Shown: piece by piece, positions 53,750 through 61,638 of the stretch | Layout: the number at the start of each line of letters is the position of its first letter | Position numbering within the stretch: the first letter of the stretch is position 1 | Assembly (NCBI RefSeq): GCF_003289645.1 | Contig: NZ_QLYX01000005.1 | Location: 372,001 to 436,000 of the forward strand | DNA: 64,000 nucleotides | Direction of reading: 5' to 3' | Source: Actinomadura craniellae | Lineage (GTDB): Bacteria > Actinomycetota > Actinomycetes > Streptosporangiales > Streptosporangiaceae | The notes under the pieces: generated by a model | What the model was told of the DNA's origin: nothing | The model's database searches: none | The model's input: the letters and a program-made list of their open reading frames with translations, nothing else | Position numbers and translations under genes: made by a program

Positions 53750-54697
53750 TCACCGGGCGAAGGCGTCCACGATCAGCCGGGACGCGTCGAGCGCGGCGGT
53801 GGTCCGGCCGGTGCCCAGCAGGAATGCGCCGGGCCAGATGTGGCCGCCGCCCGCGACGGTGTAGAGCTCGACCGAGGCGCCGTCCCGGCAGTTGCCGTAC
53901 CGCAGGTGCGTGACGGACCCGGCGGCCTTGGTGGTGCCGGGGCCGCAGCCGAACGCCCGGGCCCAGCCGGTGGTCACGCCGGGCACCCCGGGCAGCCGGA
54001 ACGGGCCCCGCGCCGGGAGCATCCAGCGCGGGACGCGGGAGGCGTCGCCGAGGAAGGGGGCGCCGCCCCGGTAGGGGATCACGGTGTCCCCGGTGCCGTG
54101 GAAGGCGATGAGGCGGGCCGGTGCCGGCTGCCGGCAGGGCAGGGCCAGGTTGAGCCCGGCCACCGCGGCGACCCCGGCCAGCCGGCCGGGCAGCCCGCAG
54201 GCGAGCGCGGCCGCCAGCCCGCCCCCGTTGGACATGCCCGCGGCGTACTCGCGCGTCCGGTCGACGCAGATCGTGCGTTCCAGGTGGTCGAGCAGCCCGC
54301 CGACGAACTCGATGTCGGCCGTGCCGTCGGCCATGCCCGGCAGTTTCCAGCCGCGCCGGCTGGGCAGCGCCTCGGGGGTGACCACGGCGAAGCCGCGCTC
54401 GGCGCCCCGCTGCGGCAGCCCGCTGTAGACCGACTGCTGGAGCGCGCTGGAGCGCAACCCGTGCAGGTTGACGATCACCGGCACCGGGTGCAGCGGGTCG
54501 TAGACCCGGGGCAGCGCCAGCAGGTGGGACCGGCCCGCGTAGTCGATCCGGGTGGTGGGCGGGGCAGGGGTGCCGCATCCGGGGCTGGCGGGAGATCCGG
54601 TGGGCCAGGCCGCGGAGGATTCGCGGTCGTCGGAGCAGCCGGTGAGGCCCCCGGCGAGCATCAGGCCCGCCACCAGTACGGCTGGTATCCGTCGCAC
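53750..54697 (-). CDS. lipoprotein esterase (PHB-depolymerase/feruloyl-esterase-like)
   Basis: A 315-residue lipoprotein with lipobox LTGC (~residue 21). Alpha/beta hydrolase of the LpqC/PHB-depolymerase type: PVIVNLHGLRSSALQQ (oxyanion), nucleophile Ser in AGMSNGGGLAAALAC, FHGTGDTVIPYRGG (Asp) and GGGHIWPG (His). A GTG start at 54697 is preferred over the longer frame because it directly precedes the signal sequence. Substrate unknown. Confidence 0.83.
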   Translation of the reverse strand: MRRIPAVLVAGLMLAGGLTGCSDDRESSAAWPTGSPASPGCGTPAPPTTRIDYAGRSHLLALPRVYDPLHPVPVIVNLHGLRSSALQQSVYSGLPQRGAERGFAVVTPEALPSRRGWKLPGMADGTADIEFVGGLLDHLERTICVDRTREYAAGMSNGGGLAAALACGLPGRLAGVAAVAGLNLALPCRQPAPARLIAFHGTGDTVIPYRGGAPFLGDASRVPRWMLPARGPFRLPGVPGVTTGWARAFGCGPGTTKAAGSVTHLRYGNCRDGASVELYTVAGGGHIWPGAFLLGTGRTTAALDASRLIVDAFAR

Positions 54698-54790
54698 CGT
54701 CCGATCGTAGGGCGCGGTGACTCGCCGCAATCACATGTAACCCAAAAGTGACCCGATGGTCACCAAGCGAGTTGGGGCCTGTCGAGCACG

Positions 54791-54821
54791 CGCTTTACAT
54801 GTTACGAATCTATGTAAAGCG
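54791..54821. promoter_or_regulatory. palindromic operator candidate
   Basis: CGCTTTACAT (54791-54800) and ATGTAAAGCG (54812-54821) are perfect 10-bp inverted repeats around an 11-base centre, 51 bases upstream of the ferritin-like gene start. A related ACATGTAAC occurs near 54733. The size and AT-rich arms fit a TetR- or GntR-type repressor site. Confidence 0.72.
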
Positions 54822-54872
54822 GTGAGCCGGTCGGGCCGGCCGGCGGCGCCACCCCCCGGGCGAGGAGGCCCC

Positions 54873-55982
54873 ATGAGCTCGTACGACCGCTACATCAGTC
54901 CGGTGAGCCGGGACACCTGGAACGTCCCCGCGGCCGGGGCGTCCCGCTTCACCTGGGAGTACGACAACGGGCGGGACCGGCTGCTGTCGCTCTACCAGAA
55001 GGGCAAGGACAAGCAGTGGGACTCCCAGACGCGGATCGACTGGGACCTGGAGGTCGATCCCACCAACGTCGCCGGCCTGCCCGAGGAGTTCAACCCGCTG
55101 TTCGGCTCCGACATCTGGGACAAGATGTCGGAGAAGGAGCGGCAGGAGTTCGGCCGGCACCAGGGCTCCTGGCTGTTCAGCCAGTTCCTGCACGGTGAGC
55201 AGGGCGCGCTGAACGTCTCGGCCCGGATCGTGCAGTCCGTCCCCGACCTCGACTCCAAGTTCTACGCGGCCACCCAGACCATGGACGAGGCCCGGCACGT
55301 CGAGCTGTACGCCAAGTTCGTCGACGAGAAGATCGGGATGTACTACCCGGTCAACCAGGACCTGGCCCGGCTGCTGGCGGAGTCGCTGGAGGACAGCCGC
55401 TGGGACCTGCCCTACCTCGGCATGCAGGTGCTGATCGAGGGGCTGGCGCTGGCCGCGTTCGGCCTCTACCGCGACATGGCGACCAACCCGCTGGTCAAGC
55501 AGCTGCTCGCGTACGTCATGCAGGACGAGGCCCGGCATGTGGCGTTCGGCCGGCTGGCGCTGAAGGACTACTACGCCGAGCTCAGCACGAAGGAGCGCGC
55601 CGAGCGCGAGGAGTTCGTGGTCGAGGGCTGCTACCTGATGCGCGACCGGTTCCGCGGCAAGGAGATCTTCGAGCAGCTCGACATGCCGGTCGACCGGTGC
55701 ATGGAGTACGTCGACAACTCGGCGATGTACACCCTCTACCAGTCGCACCTGTTCAGCCGGATCGTGCCGTGCGTGCGCGACGTCGGCCTGTGGGGCGACA
55801 AGGTACAGGCCGCCTACGCCGACATGGGCGTCCTCGACAACGCCAAGGCCGACCTCGAGGCGCTGATGCGCCAGGACGAGGAGATCGCCGAGCGGCACGA
55901 CGAGGAGCGCGCCGAGGAGCGGGAACTCGCCGTCCGCAAGGAGGAGGTGGCCGCGGCCATCAGCCTGGGCGAGGCCGGCTGA
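54873..55982 (+). CDS. ferritin-like diiron protein
   Basis: A 369-residue all-helical protein with two ExxH motifs: Glu109, Glu139-x2-His142 (DEARHVELY), Glu189 and Glu219-x2-His222 (DEARHVAFG). This is the six-ligand diiron site of ferritin-like oxygenases and R2-like proteins. The C-terminus is a charged coiled coil. ATG 54873 is behind GAGGAGG. Likely an oxidase/oxygenase; the substrate is unknown. The upstream palindrome suggests dedicated repression. Confidence 0.85.
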   Translation: MSSYDRYISPVSRDTWNVPAAGASRFTWEYDNGRDRLLSLYQKGKDKQWDSQTRIDWDLEVDPTNVAGLPEEFNPLFGSDIWDKMSEKERQEFGRHQGSWLFSQFLHGEQGALNVSARIVQSVPDLDSKFYAATQTMDEARHVELYAKFVDEKIGMYYPVNQDLARLLAESLEDSRWDLPYLGMQVLIEGLALAAFGLYRDMATNPLVKQLLAYVMQDEARHVAFGRLALKDYYAELSTKERAEREEFVVEGCYLMRDRFRGKEIFEQLDMPVDRCMEYVDNSAMYTLYQSHLFSRIVPCVRDVGLWGDKVQAAYADMGVLDNAKADLEALMRQDEEIAERHDEERAEERELAVRKEEVAAAISLGEAG

Positions 55983-56029
55983 CCCCGGCCGTGATGTACT
56001 TCGGTGCAGGACATCACCGAGGAGTCATC

Positions 56030-56329
56030 ATGGCCGAGCGACTGGACGAGGCGACCATCGCGGCGCGGCTGGCGGAACTGCCCGGGTGGACGCGGGCCGG
56101 CGACGAGATCCGGCGGACGTTCCAGGCCCCGGACTTCCTGACCGGGGTCAGGATCGTCAACGAGGTGGCGGTGGCCGCGGAGGCGGCGAACCACCATCCG
56201 GACATCGACATCCGCTGGCGCCGGGTCTCCTTCGCGCTGACCACGCACGATGCGGGCGGGTTGACCGACCTCGACTTCGACCTCGCGCGTCGTATCCAGA
56301 CTTTTGCCACGGAACACGAGGCCGACTGA
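56030..56329 (+). CDS. pterin-4a-carbinolamine dehydratase
   Basis: This 99-residue PCD/DCoH protein has ELPGWTRAGDEIRRTFQAPDF, then AEAANHHPDIDIRWRRVSFALTTHDAGGLT with the catalytic HHP motif. It recycles tetrahydrobiopterin-type cofactors or acts in a related pterin role. ATG 56030 follows GAGGAG. A stem-loop at 56350-56377 follows. Confidence 0.92.
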   Translation: MAERLDEATIAARLAELPGWTRAGDEIRRTFQAPDFLTGVRIVNEVAVAAEAANHHPDIDIRWRRVSFALTTHDAGGLTDLDFDLARRIQTFATEHEAD

Positions 56330-56349
56330 GTCCGGATTCGTCCGAAAAT

Positions 56350-56377
56350 GGGGGTGCGCTCTGCCGGGTGCGCCCCC
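56350..56377 (+). terminator. terminator after the pterin dehydratase gene
   Basis: GGGGGTGCGC pairs with GTGCGCCCCC (two wobbles) around a short loop, followed by GTTCTTATGTC. Confidence 0.7.
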
Positions 56378-56774
56378 GTTCTTATGTCGCTTTTCGGGTT
56401 GTGATGGGGGTCTCTGCCGGAATGGTAACGATCTTTATTTGCAATAACGCTGGGTATTGAGCCGATCACAGCCAGAGAGCAAGAGGCGTGAGAAAAGCCA
56501 CACTCAATGCGTGAAATCCACGGTTTGGTCCGTTTCGCGAATGAGTCGGCGTACGGTCGAGGACTTGTGCGCGGCCCATCGTGAACGGCCCGGGTGATGG
56601 CCGGTGCCGCGCCAGCCGGACGCCGGCCCGCATTGCCGCGGGTCCACCGATGCGCGCCTGAATTGCGCGCGGCGCACCGGGTCATTCGGGGGAGATGTTC
56701 CTGAAGAGCCGTGCCGTGGTGGGCGAACGCCGCCGGGCGTCCGGGGTCCTGTCCCCTATCGAAGGAACGCCCTG
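56378..56774. other. 397-bp leader/promoter region of the RlpA-like gene
   Basis: It starts with an AT-richer stretch (56400-56540) and ends with a GC-rich, self-complementary leader. RlpA-type genes of actinobacteria often have a c-di-AMP riboswitch here; I could not match its conserved core with confidence, so no riboswitch is called. No gene was seen. Confidence 0.45.
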
Positions 56775-57335
56775 GTGCGTAATTCCGGTAAGCGACATTT
56801 CCGATTCAACTCTCGTAAGGTGATCGCCGTGGGTCTCGCCGCCCCGGTCGCCGTGGCCGGGACCGGTGCGGTCTGCTCCGGCGACACCGCCCGGCGGGCG
56901 ATCTCCGCTCCCGCCCAGGCGGCCGCCACCGCCCCGGCCCACCGGGCCAAGGCGGACCCCAGAACGGACCGGCCCAGACGCCCCGCACCGGTCCGGCAGG
57001 CCATGGTCGCCAAGCCGAGAAAGCCCCCCTCCAGATACAGAGTGGTGCGCAGCGGCTCGTGCCGCGCCTCCTACTACTGGGAGGCGCAGGCCACGGCCAG
57101 CGGGGAGCGGTTCGACCCGAACGAGCTGACCGCGGCGCACCGGACCCTGCCACTGAACTCGCGGGTCCGCGTCACCAACCCGGGCAACGGCGACTCCGTG
57201 GTGGTCCGCATCAACGACCGCGGCCCCTTCACCGGCGGCCGCTGCCTGGACCTGTCGCGCGCCGCGATGTCGGCCATCGGCGGCACCTCCGCCGGTGTCA
57301 TCCCGGTCAGGTACCAGCTGCTGGGCCGTACCTGA
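56775..57335 (+). CDS. RlpA-like secreted double-psi beta-barrel protein
   Basis: This 186-residue protein has an N-terminal signal/anchor (KVIAVGLAAPVAVAGTGAV), a basic Pro-rich linker (~50-95), then an RlpA-type DPBB domain: SCRASYYWEAQATASGERFDPNELTAAH RTLPLNSRVRVTN with the catalytic-type Asp and His, and VVRINDRGPF. Probably a peptidoglycan-cleaving resuscitation or separation factor. The GTG start at 56775 follows AAGGA with eight-base spacing. Confidence 0.85.
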   Translation: MRNSGKRHFRFNSRKVIAVGLAAPVAVAGTGAVCSGDTARRAISAPAQAAATAPAHRAKADPRTDRPRRPAPVRQAMVAKPRKPPSRYRVVRSGSCRASYYWEAQATASGERFDPNELTAAHRTLPLNSRVRVTNPGNGDSVVVRINDRGPFTGGRCLDLSRAAMSAIGGTSAGVIPVRYQLLGRT

Positions 57336-57340
57336 CCCGG

Positions 57341-58243
57341 TCAGCCGCGGAAGCCGTTGGCGGACTCCAGCTGGGACTCGTCCAGCAGGACCGGGCCGTC
57401 GAGGGACGGCACCGCCTTGGGGCGGACGGACAGGCGCTCCCGGAACCAGTCGGTGAGGGCGCCGTCCACGCCGACCGCCTCGGGCGTCGGCGCCCGGGGA
57501 TCGACGCCGGGTTCGGGGACCAGCGCGTGGCCCATCCGGAACGTGGTGCCCTCGGCCGAGCGGAAGCCGGACGTCCGCAGCAGCTCGACGAGCTCGGCAA
57601 CCTCCTCCGGCCCGGTCACCTCGTCGGTGGCGCCCCCGCCGAACAGGAGCTTGGTGTCGCGCTCGGCCAGGTCGCCCACCCGGCGGGAGAAGTCCAGCCG
57701 GACGGCCACGGCGCGGGCGGCGGCGGTCCACTCGTAGGTCCGGCCGGTGCGCCGCTCGGCGGCCTCGATCGCCCGGGCGGGCGACACCACCGGGGTGATG
57801 AGGGCGGCGGCGGTCACCGGTACGGCCGCCTCGGCGACGGCCAGCAGCGCGGCCGACGCCCCGGCCGAGAAGCCCGCCAGCGCGACCGGCCCGCCCGCCA
57901 CGTCGAGCTGGGTACGGAGCTCGGCGAGCACGGCCGGGAGCGCGTTGGCGGCCTGCTCGACCGCCTCTCCGTAACGTTCCAGGCTGCCCGTCTCGAGTAG
58001 TTCGTCACCGCCGAACGCGGAGCCCTCGGCCAGCGGCAGGTACACCCGCCAGGCGGGCACCCCGGTCAGCGGCATGGCGGTGGCGAAGGAGGCCGGGGTG
58101 CGGGGCGGGTCGAAGCCGGGCCAGACGACGATGATCGGTGGGGGCCCGGCCGGCTCGGCGTCCACCGCCGTCGGGGGCAGGGCGAGGTAGGGAACGCCCG
58201 CCGCCGTACCGGTACTCGGCCGGATCAACCGATCGCCGCTCAT
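57341..58243 (-). CDS. alpha/beta hydrolase
   Basis: A 300-residue serine hydrolase with IIVVWPGFD, nucleophile Ser in LAGFSAGASAAL (GxSxG) and a candidate His in FRMGHALVPEP. ATG 58243 gives the most plausible N-terminus; the frame is open 13 codons further up. No specific family is assigned. It ends 5 bases from the RlpA stop (convergent). Confidence 0.72.
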   Translation of the reverse strand: MSGDRLIRPSTGTAAGVPYLALPPTAVDAEPAGPPPIIVVWPGFDPPRTPASFATAMPLTGVPAWRVYLPLAEGSAFGGDELLETGSLERYGEAVEQAANALPAVLAELRTQLDVAGGPVALAGFSAGASAALLAVAEAAVPVTAAALITPVVSPARAIEAAERRTGRTYEWTAAARAVAVRLDFSRRVGDLAERDTKLLFGGGATDEVTGPEEVAELVELLRTSGFRSAEGTTFRMGHALVPEPGVDPRAPTPEAVGVDGALTDWFRERLSVRPKAVPSLDGPVLLDESQLESANGFRG

Positions 58244-58654
58244 GGTGATGCCCTGCTCCTGTGGTGAAGAGGGCCGCCCCAAGCGCGGGACTCATCCTCG
58301 CCGGCCCCCGGTCCCTGTACCGCCATCGTTCCATCACGGCCCGTGTAATGCTGCCGAAACGCCTTACCTGGTGGGCCTCTCGGGCAATCTCAGCTGTCCT
58401 GACATGCCAAAACACTCCGACCCCTGACAAGAGACCCTGATTTCGGACGCCCGTTAATCCGAATCATGCGCCTGATGATGTCGACCCCGAACGGTGATCT
58501 TACCCTTCCGCTCTGCGGAATATGGGGCGACCCCACCGAACTAACTATCGACCCCCTCTTATCGGGAACAAACGGGAGCAAATCACCGTCGAAACTGAAG
58601 AGGCGGGCGCGATACGGGGGGTTCGCGCCCGCCCCCGAGCGCAGGGGAGGACCG
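58244..58654. other. 411-bp divergent gap
   Basis: It lies between the hydrolase and the YkvA gene. The middle (58430-58600) is AT-richer and likely holds promoters; no repeats of note and no further gene seen. A frame joined to YkvA is open from 58466 but lacks a ribosome site there. Confidence 0.45.
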
Positions 58655-59026
58655 ATGATGAAGCCTCGGCAGGCCGCGGCGGCCGGTCACGCGTGGCAGA
58701 TCTACGACGAGACCCGGCGTCCCGGCGCCCCCGGCTTCGGCGCGCGGGTCCGGGCCCTGCCGCGCATGCTGCGGGCCGCCGCACGGGGCCAGTACAAGGG
58801 GCTGGGCACCGCCAAGCTCGGCCTGCTCGTCTTCGGCCTGATCTACCTCGTCTCGCCGATCGACGCGGTGCCGGAGTTCATCCCGTTCGTCGGCGTCGCC
58901 GACGACCTGGGCGTCGCGCTGTGGATGTTCGGCGCCCTGGTCTCCGCCGCCGGCGAGTTCGTCCAGTGGGAGCGGAACCGGGTCGTCCCCGGCCAGGTGA
59001 TCGACGCCGACCAGGCCGCCGGCTAG
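58655..59026 (+). CDS. YkvA-family (DUF1232) membrane protein
   Basis: A 123-residue protein with the DUF1232 signature LGLLVFGLIYLVSPIDAVPE and PFVGVADDLGVAL, one or two membrane segments. ATG 58655 has GGGGAGG upstream. Function unknown. It converges on the IclR gene; both stops share the CTAG at 59023-59026. Confidence 0.87.
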   Translation: MMKPRQAAAAGHAWQIYDETRRPGAPGFGARVRALPRMLRAAARGQYKGLGTAKLGLLVFGLIYLVSPIDAVPEFIPFVGVADDLGVALWMFGALVSAAGEFVQWERNRVVPGQVIDADQAAG

Positions 59027-59772
59027 GACGTGCGCGCGGTGAGCTCGCGGCCGAACTCCTCGGCCAGCCGCAGCATCATCGGGCCCACCCGGGCGACGAC
59101 CTCGCCGGTCAGCCGGCCCGACGGCCCCGAGACCGAGAACCCGGCGGGCGCGGGAGAGCCCGGCAGCGCCACCGCCACGCACCGCACCCCCGGCTCCTGC
59201 TCCTCGTCGTCGAGCGCGTACCCCCGGCTGCGGATCACGGCCAGTTCGGCCAGCAGGGCGTCGGGGTCGGTCAGGGTGCGCGGGGTGCCGGCGGGCATGC
59301 CGGTGCGGGCGACCAGGGCGCGGACCGCGTCGTCGGGCAACTGCGCCAGCAGCGCCTTGCCGACACCGGTGGAGTGCGGGCGCACCCGCAGGCCCACCTC
59401 GGTGAACATCCGCATGGAGTGCCGGGACGGCACCTGCGCGACGTAGACGACCTCGTCGCCCTCCAGCACGGCCATGTTGGCGGTCTCGCCCGTGTCGTCC
59501 ACCAGCCGGGCGAGCATCGGCCGGGCCCAGGTGCCGAGCAGCCGGGTGGCGCCGTCACCGAGCCTGATCAGCCGGGGGCCGAGCACGTAGCGCTTGGACG
59601 GCTGCTGGCGCACGTAGCCGCCCTTCACCATCGTGCGCATCAGCCGGTAGGCGGTCGGCATGGGCAGCCCCGACGCCTCGGCCAGCTCCGACAGCGCCAG
59701 CTCGCCGCCCGCGTCGGCCAGGTGCTCCAGCAGGTCGAAGGCTCGCTCCAGCGAACGTACGGCGTCCGACAC
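59023..59772 (-). CDS. IclR-family regulator
   Basis: A 249-residue IclR protein with N-terminal winged HTH (RSLERAFDLLEHLADAGGELAL SELAEASGLPMPTAYRLMRTM) and C-terminal effector domain (RVRPHSTGVGKALLAQLPDD, DDEEQEPGVRCVAVAL). A GTG start at 59772 was chosen (GGAG nine bases upstream); a TTG start 13 codons earlier is possible. It is close to AllR/KdgR-type regulators; the target is not evident. Confidence 0.88.
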   Translation of the reverse strand: MSDAVRSLERAFDLLEHLADAGGELALSELAEASGLPMPTAYRLMRTMVKGGYVRQQPSKRYVLGPRLIRLGDGATRLLGTWARPMLARLVDDTGETANMAVLEGDEVVYVAQVPSRHSMRMFTEVGLRVRPHSTGVGKALLAQLPDDAVRALVARTGMPAGTPRTLTDPDALLAELAVIRSRGYALDDEEQEPGVRCVAVALPGSPAPAGFSVSGPSGRLTGEVVARVGPMMLRLAEEFGRELTARTS

Positions 59773-59945
59773 GGCCGGGGCTCCTCGCGGGTTGCGAACG
59801 GTCGGCACCAATTCTATGGACTGCGGATTTCGTTCTGTGAAACGGGTCTGTGGTGTCGCGGACGGTTACGGACAGTGGCCGGTGGACATACCTACAAAGC
59901 GCGGCAACCCCCCACGGCAGGCTCGGAATCTCGGGAAGGGACGAC

Positions 59946-61382
59946 GTGCGCGCGGGGGAATCGCGAGGCGCCTTCGGGTGGATGACCAGGTCCGTCACCC
60001 GCCCTGCGCTCCTGCCGGCGATGGCCGCCGCCGCGCTGGCCCTACCGCCGGCGTCCCCACCCTCCGGCGCCTTCGCGGACGCGTCCGGACGCGACGACTG
60101 CGCCCGGTGCGTGGCCCCTCCCCTGGCCCCTGCCCAGGCCCCACCGCCGGCCCTTCTCCAAGCCCCTTCCCAGATCCGTCCCCAGGCCGGCTCCCAAGCC
60201 CAACCTCAGGTCCGCCCCCAGGCCGGCTCCCAAGCCCAACCTCAGGCCCGCTCCCAAGCCCAACCTCAGGCCCGCTCCCAAGCCCAACCTCAGGTCCGCC
60301 CCCAGGCCCAACCTCAGGTCCGCCCCCAGGCGCGTCCCCAGATCCGCCCCCAAGTCCCTCCTCAGGCCATTCCCCAGGTGTCTCCCACGGCGTCTCCGCA
60401 GCGGTCCCGCGCCCGGCGGGAGCGGCGCCCCGACGCCCGGCCCACCACCGGCACGCTCGCCCCGGCGCCTCCGTCCAGGACCCCCCGGCCGGTCCGCCGG
60501 GGGCGCAAACCCGCCGAGCGGCCCCAGGCCGGCCTGGGGCCGTGCGAGGGCTGCCCGCAACCGCCGGCCCGGCCCGGCGGCAAGGCCGTGGACAGGCCGG
60601 GGCCCGGGCGGGACCCCGAGCCCCCGCCGCAGCACACCGGCGGCCGTCCGCCGCAGCACGCTGGTGGTCGTCCGCCGAAGGACGCCAGTGGCCGCCCGCC
60701 GCAGGAGGCCGCCGGGCCTCCGCCGGGCGGGCCGGGGCGCTCCGGCCCGCGGCCGGGCGCGAACCCGCCCCCGCCGCCCGGCGAGGGACGGTCCGGGCCG
60801 CCGCCCCGGTCACACCAGGCGCCGCCGCGCCCGCCGCGGCCCGAGGGGCGGCCGCCGTTGCCCCGCCGGCCGCGGCCCGCACCTCCGCCGGGGCCGCCCC
60901 GCGCGTCCGGGGGCGGTGCCGTCCTGCGGCCGGGTCCTGGGCCGGGTCCCGGGCCGGGTCCTGGGCCGGGCGGGGTGCCGCGGGCGACGGTGACCGTGAC
61001 GGTGCGGCCCGCACCCGGGGCCGGGCCGGAACCGCGGTGGGCCGCTCCGCCGCCACAGCACCCGTCCGCCCGGGAGATGCCCCAGGCGGGCCCGGCACCG
61101 TACCCGCCGCTACCGTCGGGGACGGAACCGGTCCTGCCGACCCTGCCGACGGTCTCGCCGCCGGCGGTGGCCGCACCGCCCGTCCTGCCGTCCGGTGAGC
61201 GGCACATCTCGACGATCACGCCGCTCGACCCCGGGCCGGACGACCGGTCGTTCTGGATGACGGTGATCGCTACGCTGGTCGCCGGGGAGGCCGCGCTGCT
61301 CTGGCTCGTCGCCTCCCTGAGCCTGCGCCGGAACCGGATCGTGGGAGCCCGGCCGGAACGCTTTTCCCGGCGCCGCAGGTAG
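59946..61382 (+). CDS. proline-rich exported protein with C-terminal membrane anchor
   Basis: A 478-residue protein. It has an N-terminal signal (to about residue 45, LLPAMAAAALALPPASPPSGAFA), Gln/Pro/Ala/Arg repeats (SQAQPQARSQAQPQ-type, ~75-140), a long Pro/Arg/Gly-rich stalk with a GPGPGPGPG run, and a single membrane helix (~434-458) with basic tail RRNR...RRRR. This frame was chosen over the overlapping ones because only it ends in a membrane anchor. GTG 59946 has AAGGGA upstream. Function unknown; wall-spanning is inferred. Confidence 0.65.
   Translation: MRAGESRGAFGWMTRSVTRPALLPAMAAAALALPPASPPSGAFADASGRDDCARCVAPPLAPAQAPPPALLQAPSQIRPQAGSQAQPQVRPQAGSQAQPQARSQAQPQARSQAQPQVRPQAQPQVRPQARPQIRPQVPPQAIPQVSPTASPQRSRARRERRPDARPTTGTLAPAPPSRTPRPVRRGRKPAERPQAGLGPCEGCPQPPARPGGKAVDRPGPGRDPEPPPQHTGGRPPQHAGGRPPKDASGRPPQEAAGPPPGGPGRSGPRPGANPPPPPGEGRSGPPPRSHQAPPRPPRPEGRPPLPRRPRPAPPPGPPRASGGGAVLRPGPGPGPGPGPGPGGVPRATVTVTVRPAPGAGPEPRWAAPPPQHPSAREMPQAGPAPYPPLPSGTEPVLPTLPTVSPPAVAAPPVLPSGERHISTITPLDPGPDDRSFWMTVIATLVAGEAALLWLVASLSLRRNRIVGARPERFSRRRR
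60175..60345. repeat. 24-bp coding tandem repeat
   Basis: Units of about 24 bp (CCCAAGCCCAACCTCAGGYC plus four bases) repeat about six times and encode the SQAQPQ(A/V)R repeats of the proline-rich protein. Confidence 0.9.
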
Positions 61383-61638
61383 AAGATCTGCTGCAAACGT
61401 CCCGCGGGATCGTTTATCACGTGCATTTCCTCGGCTTGTCACCCCAGTGACAAAGTTCGCGGGAGCAAATATGCGCGCCGGTCAATGTCGGCTATGCCCG
61501 GCTTCGGGTACCTTTTCGCCACACGATCATCCCTGCCGTGTCCGGCCGGTGCAGCCCCACCGACCGGCTCTTGGTGGTCAGACGTCGGCGGCGTGCCCCT
61601 CCCCTGAAGCGCCCCGGCCAGTCCCAAGGAGACGAACG

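Noticed and set aside
56540-56774. c-di-AMP (ydaO) riboswitch upstream of the RlpA-like gene
   Set aside because: Gene association fits, but I could not match the conserved core elements by eye. A covariance search (RF00379) would decide.
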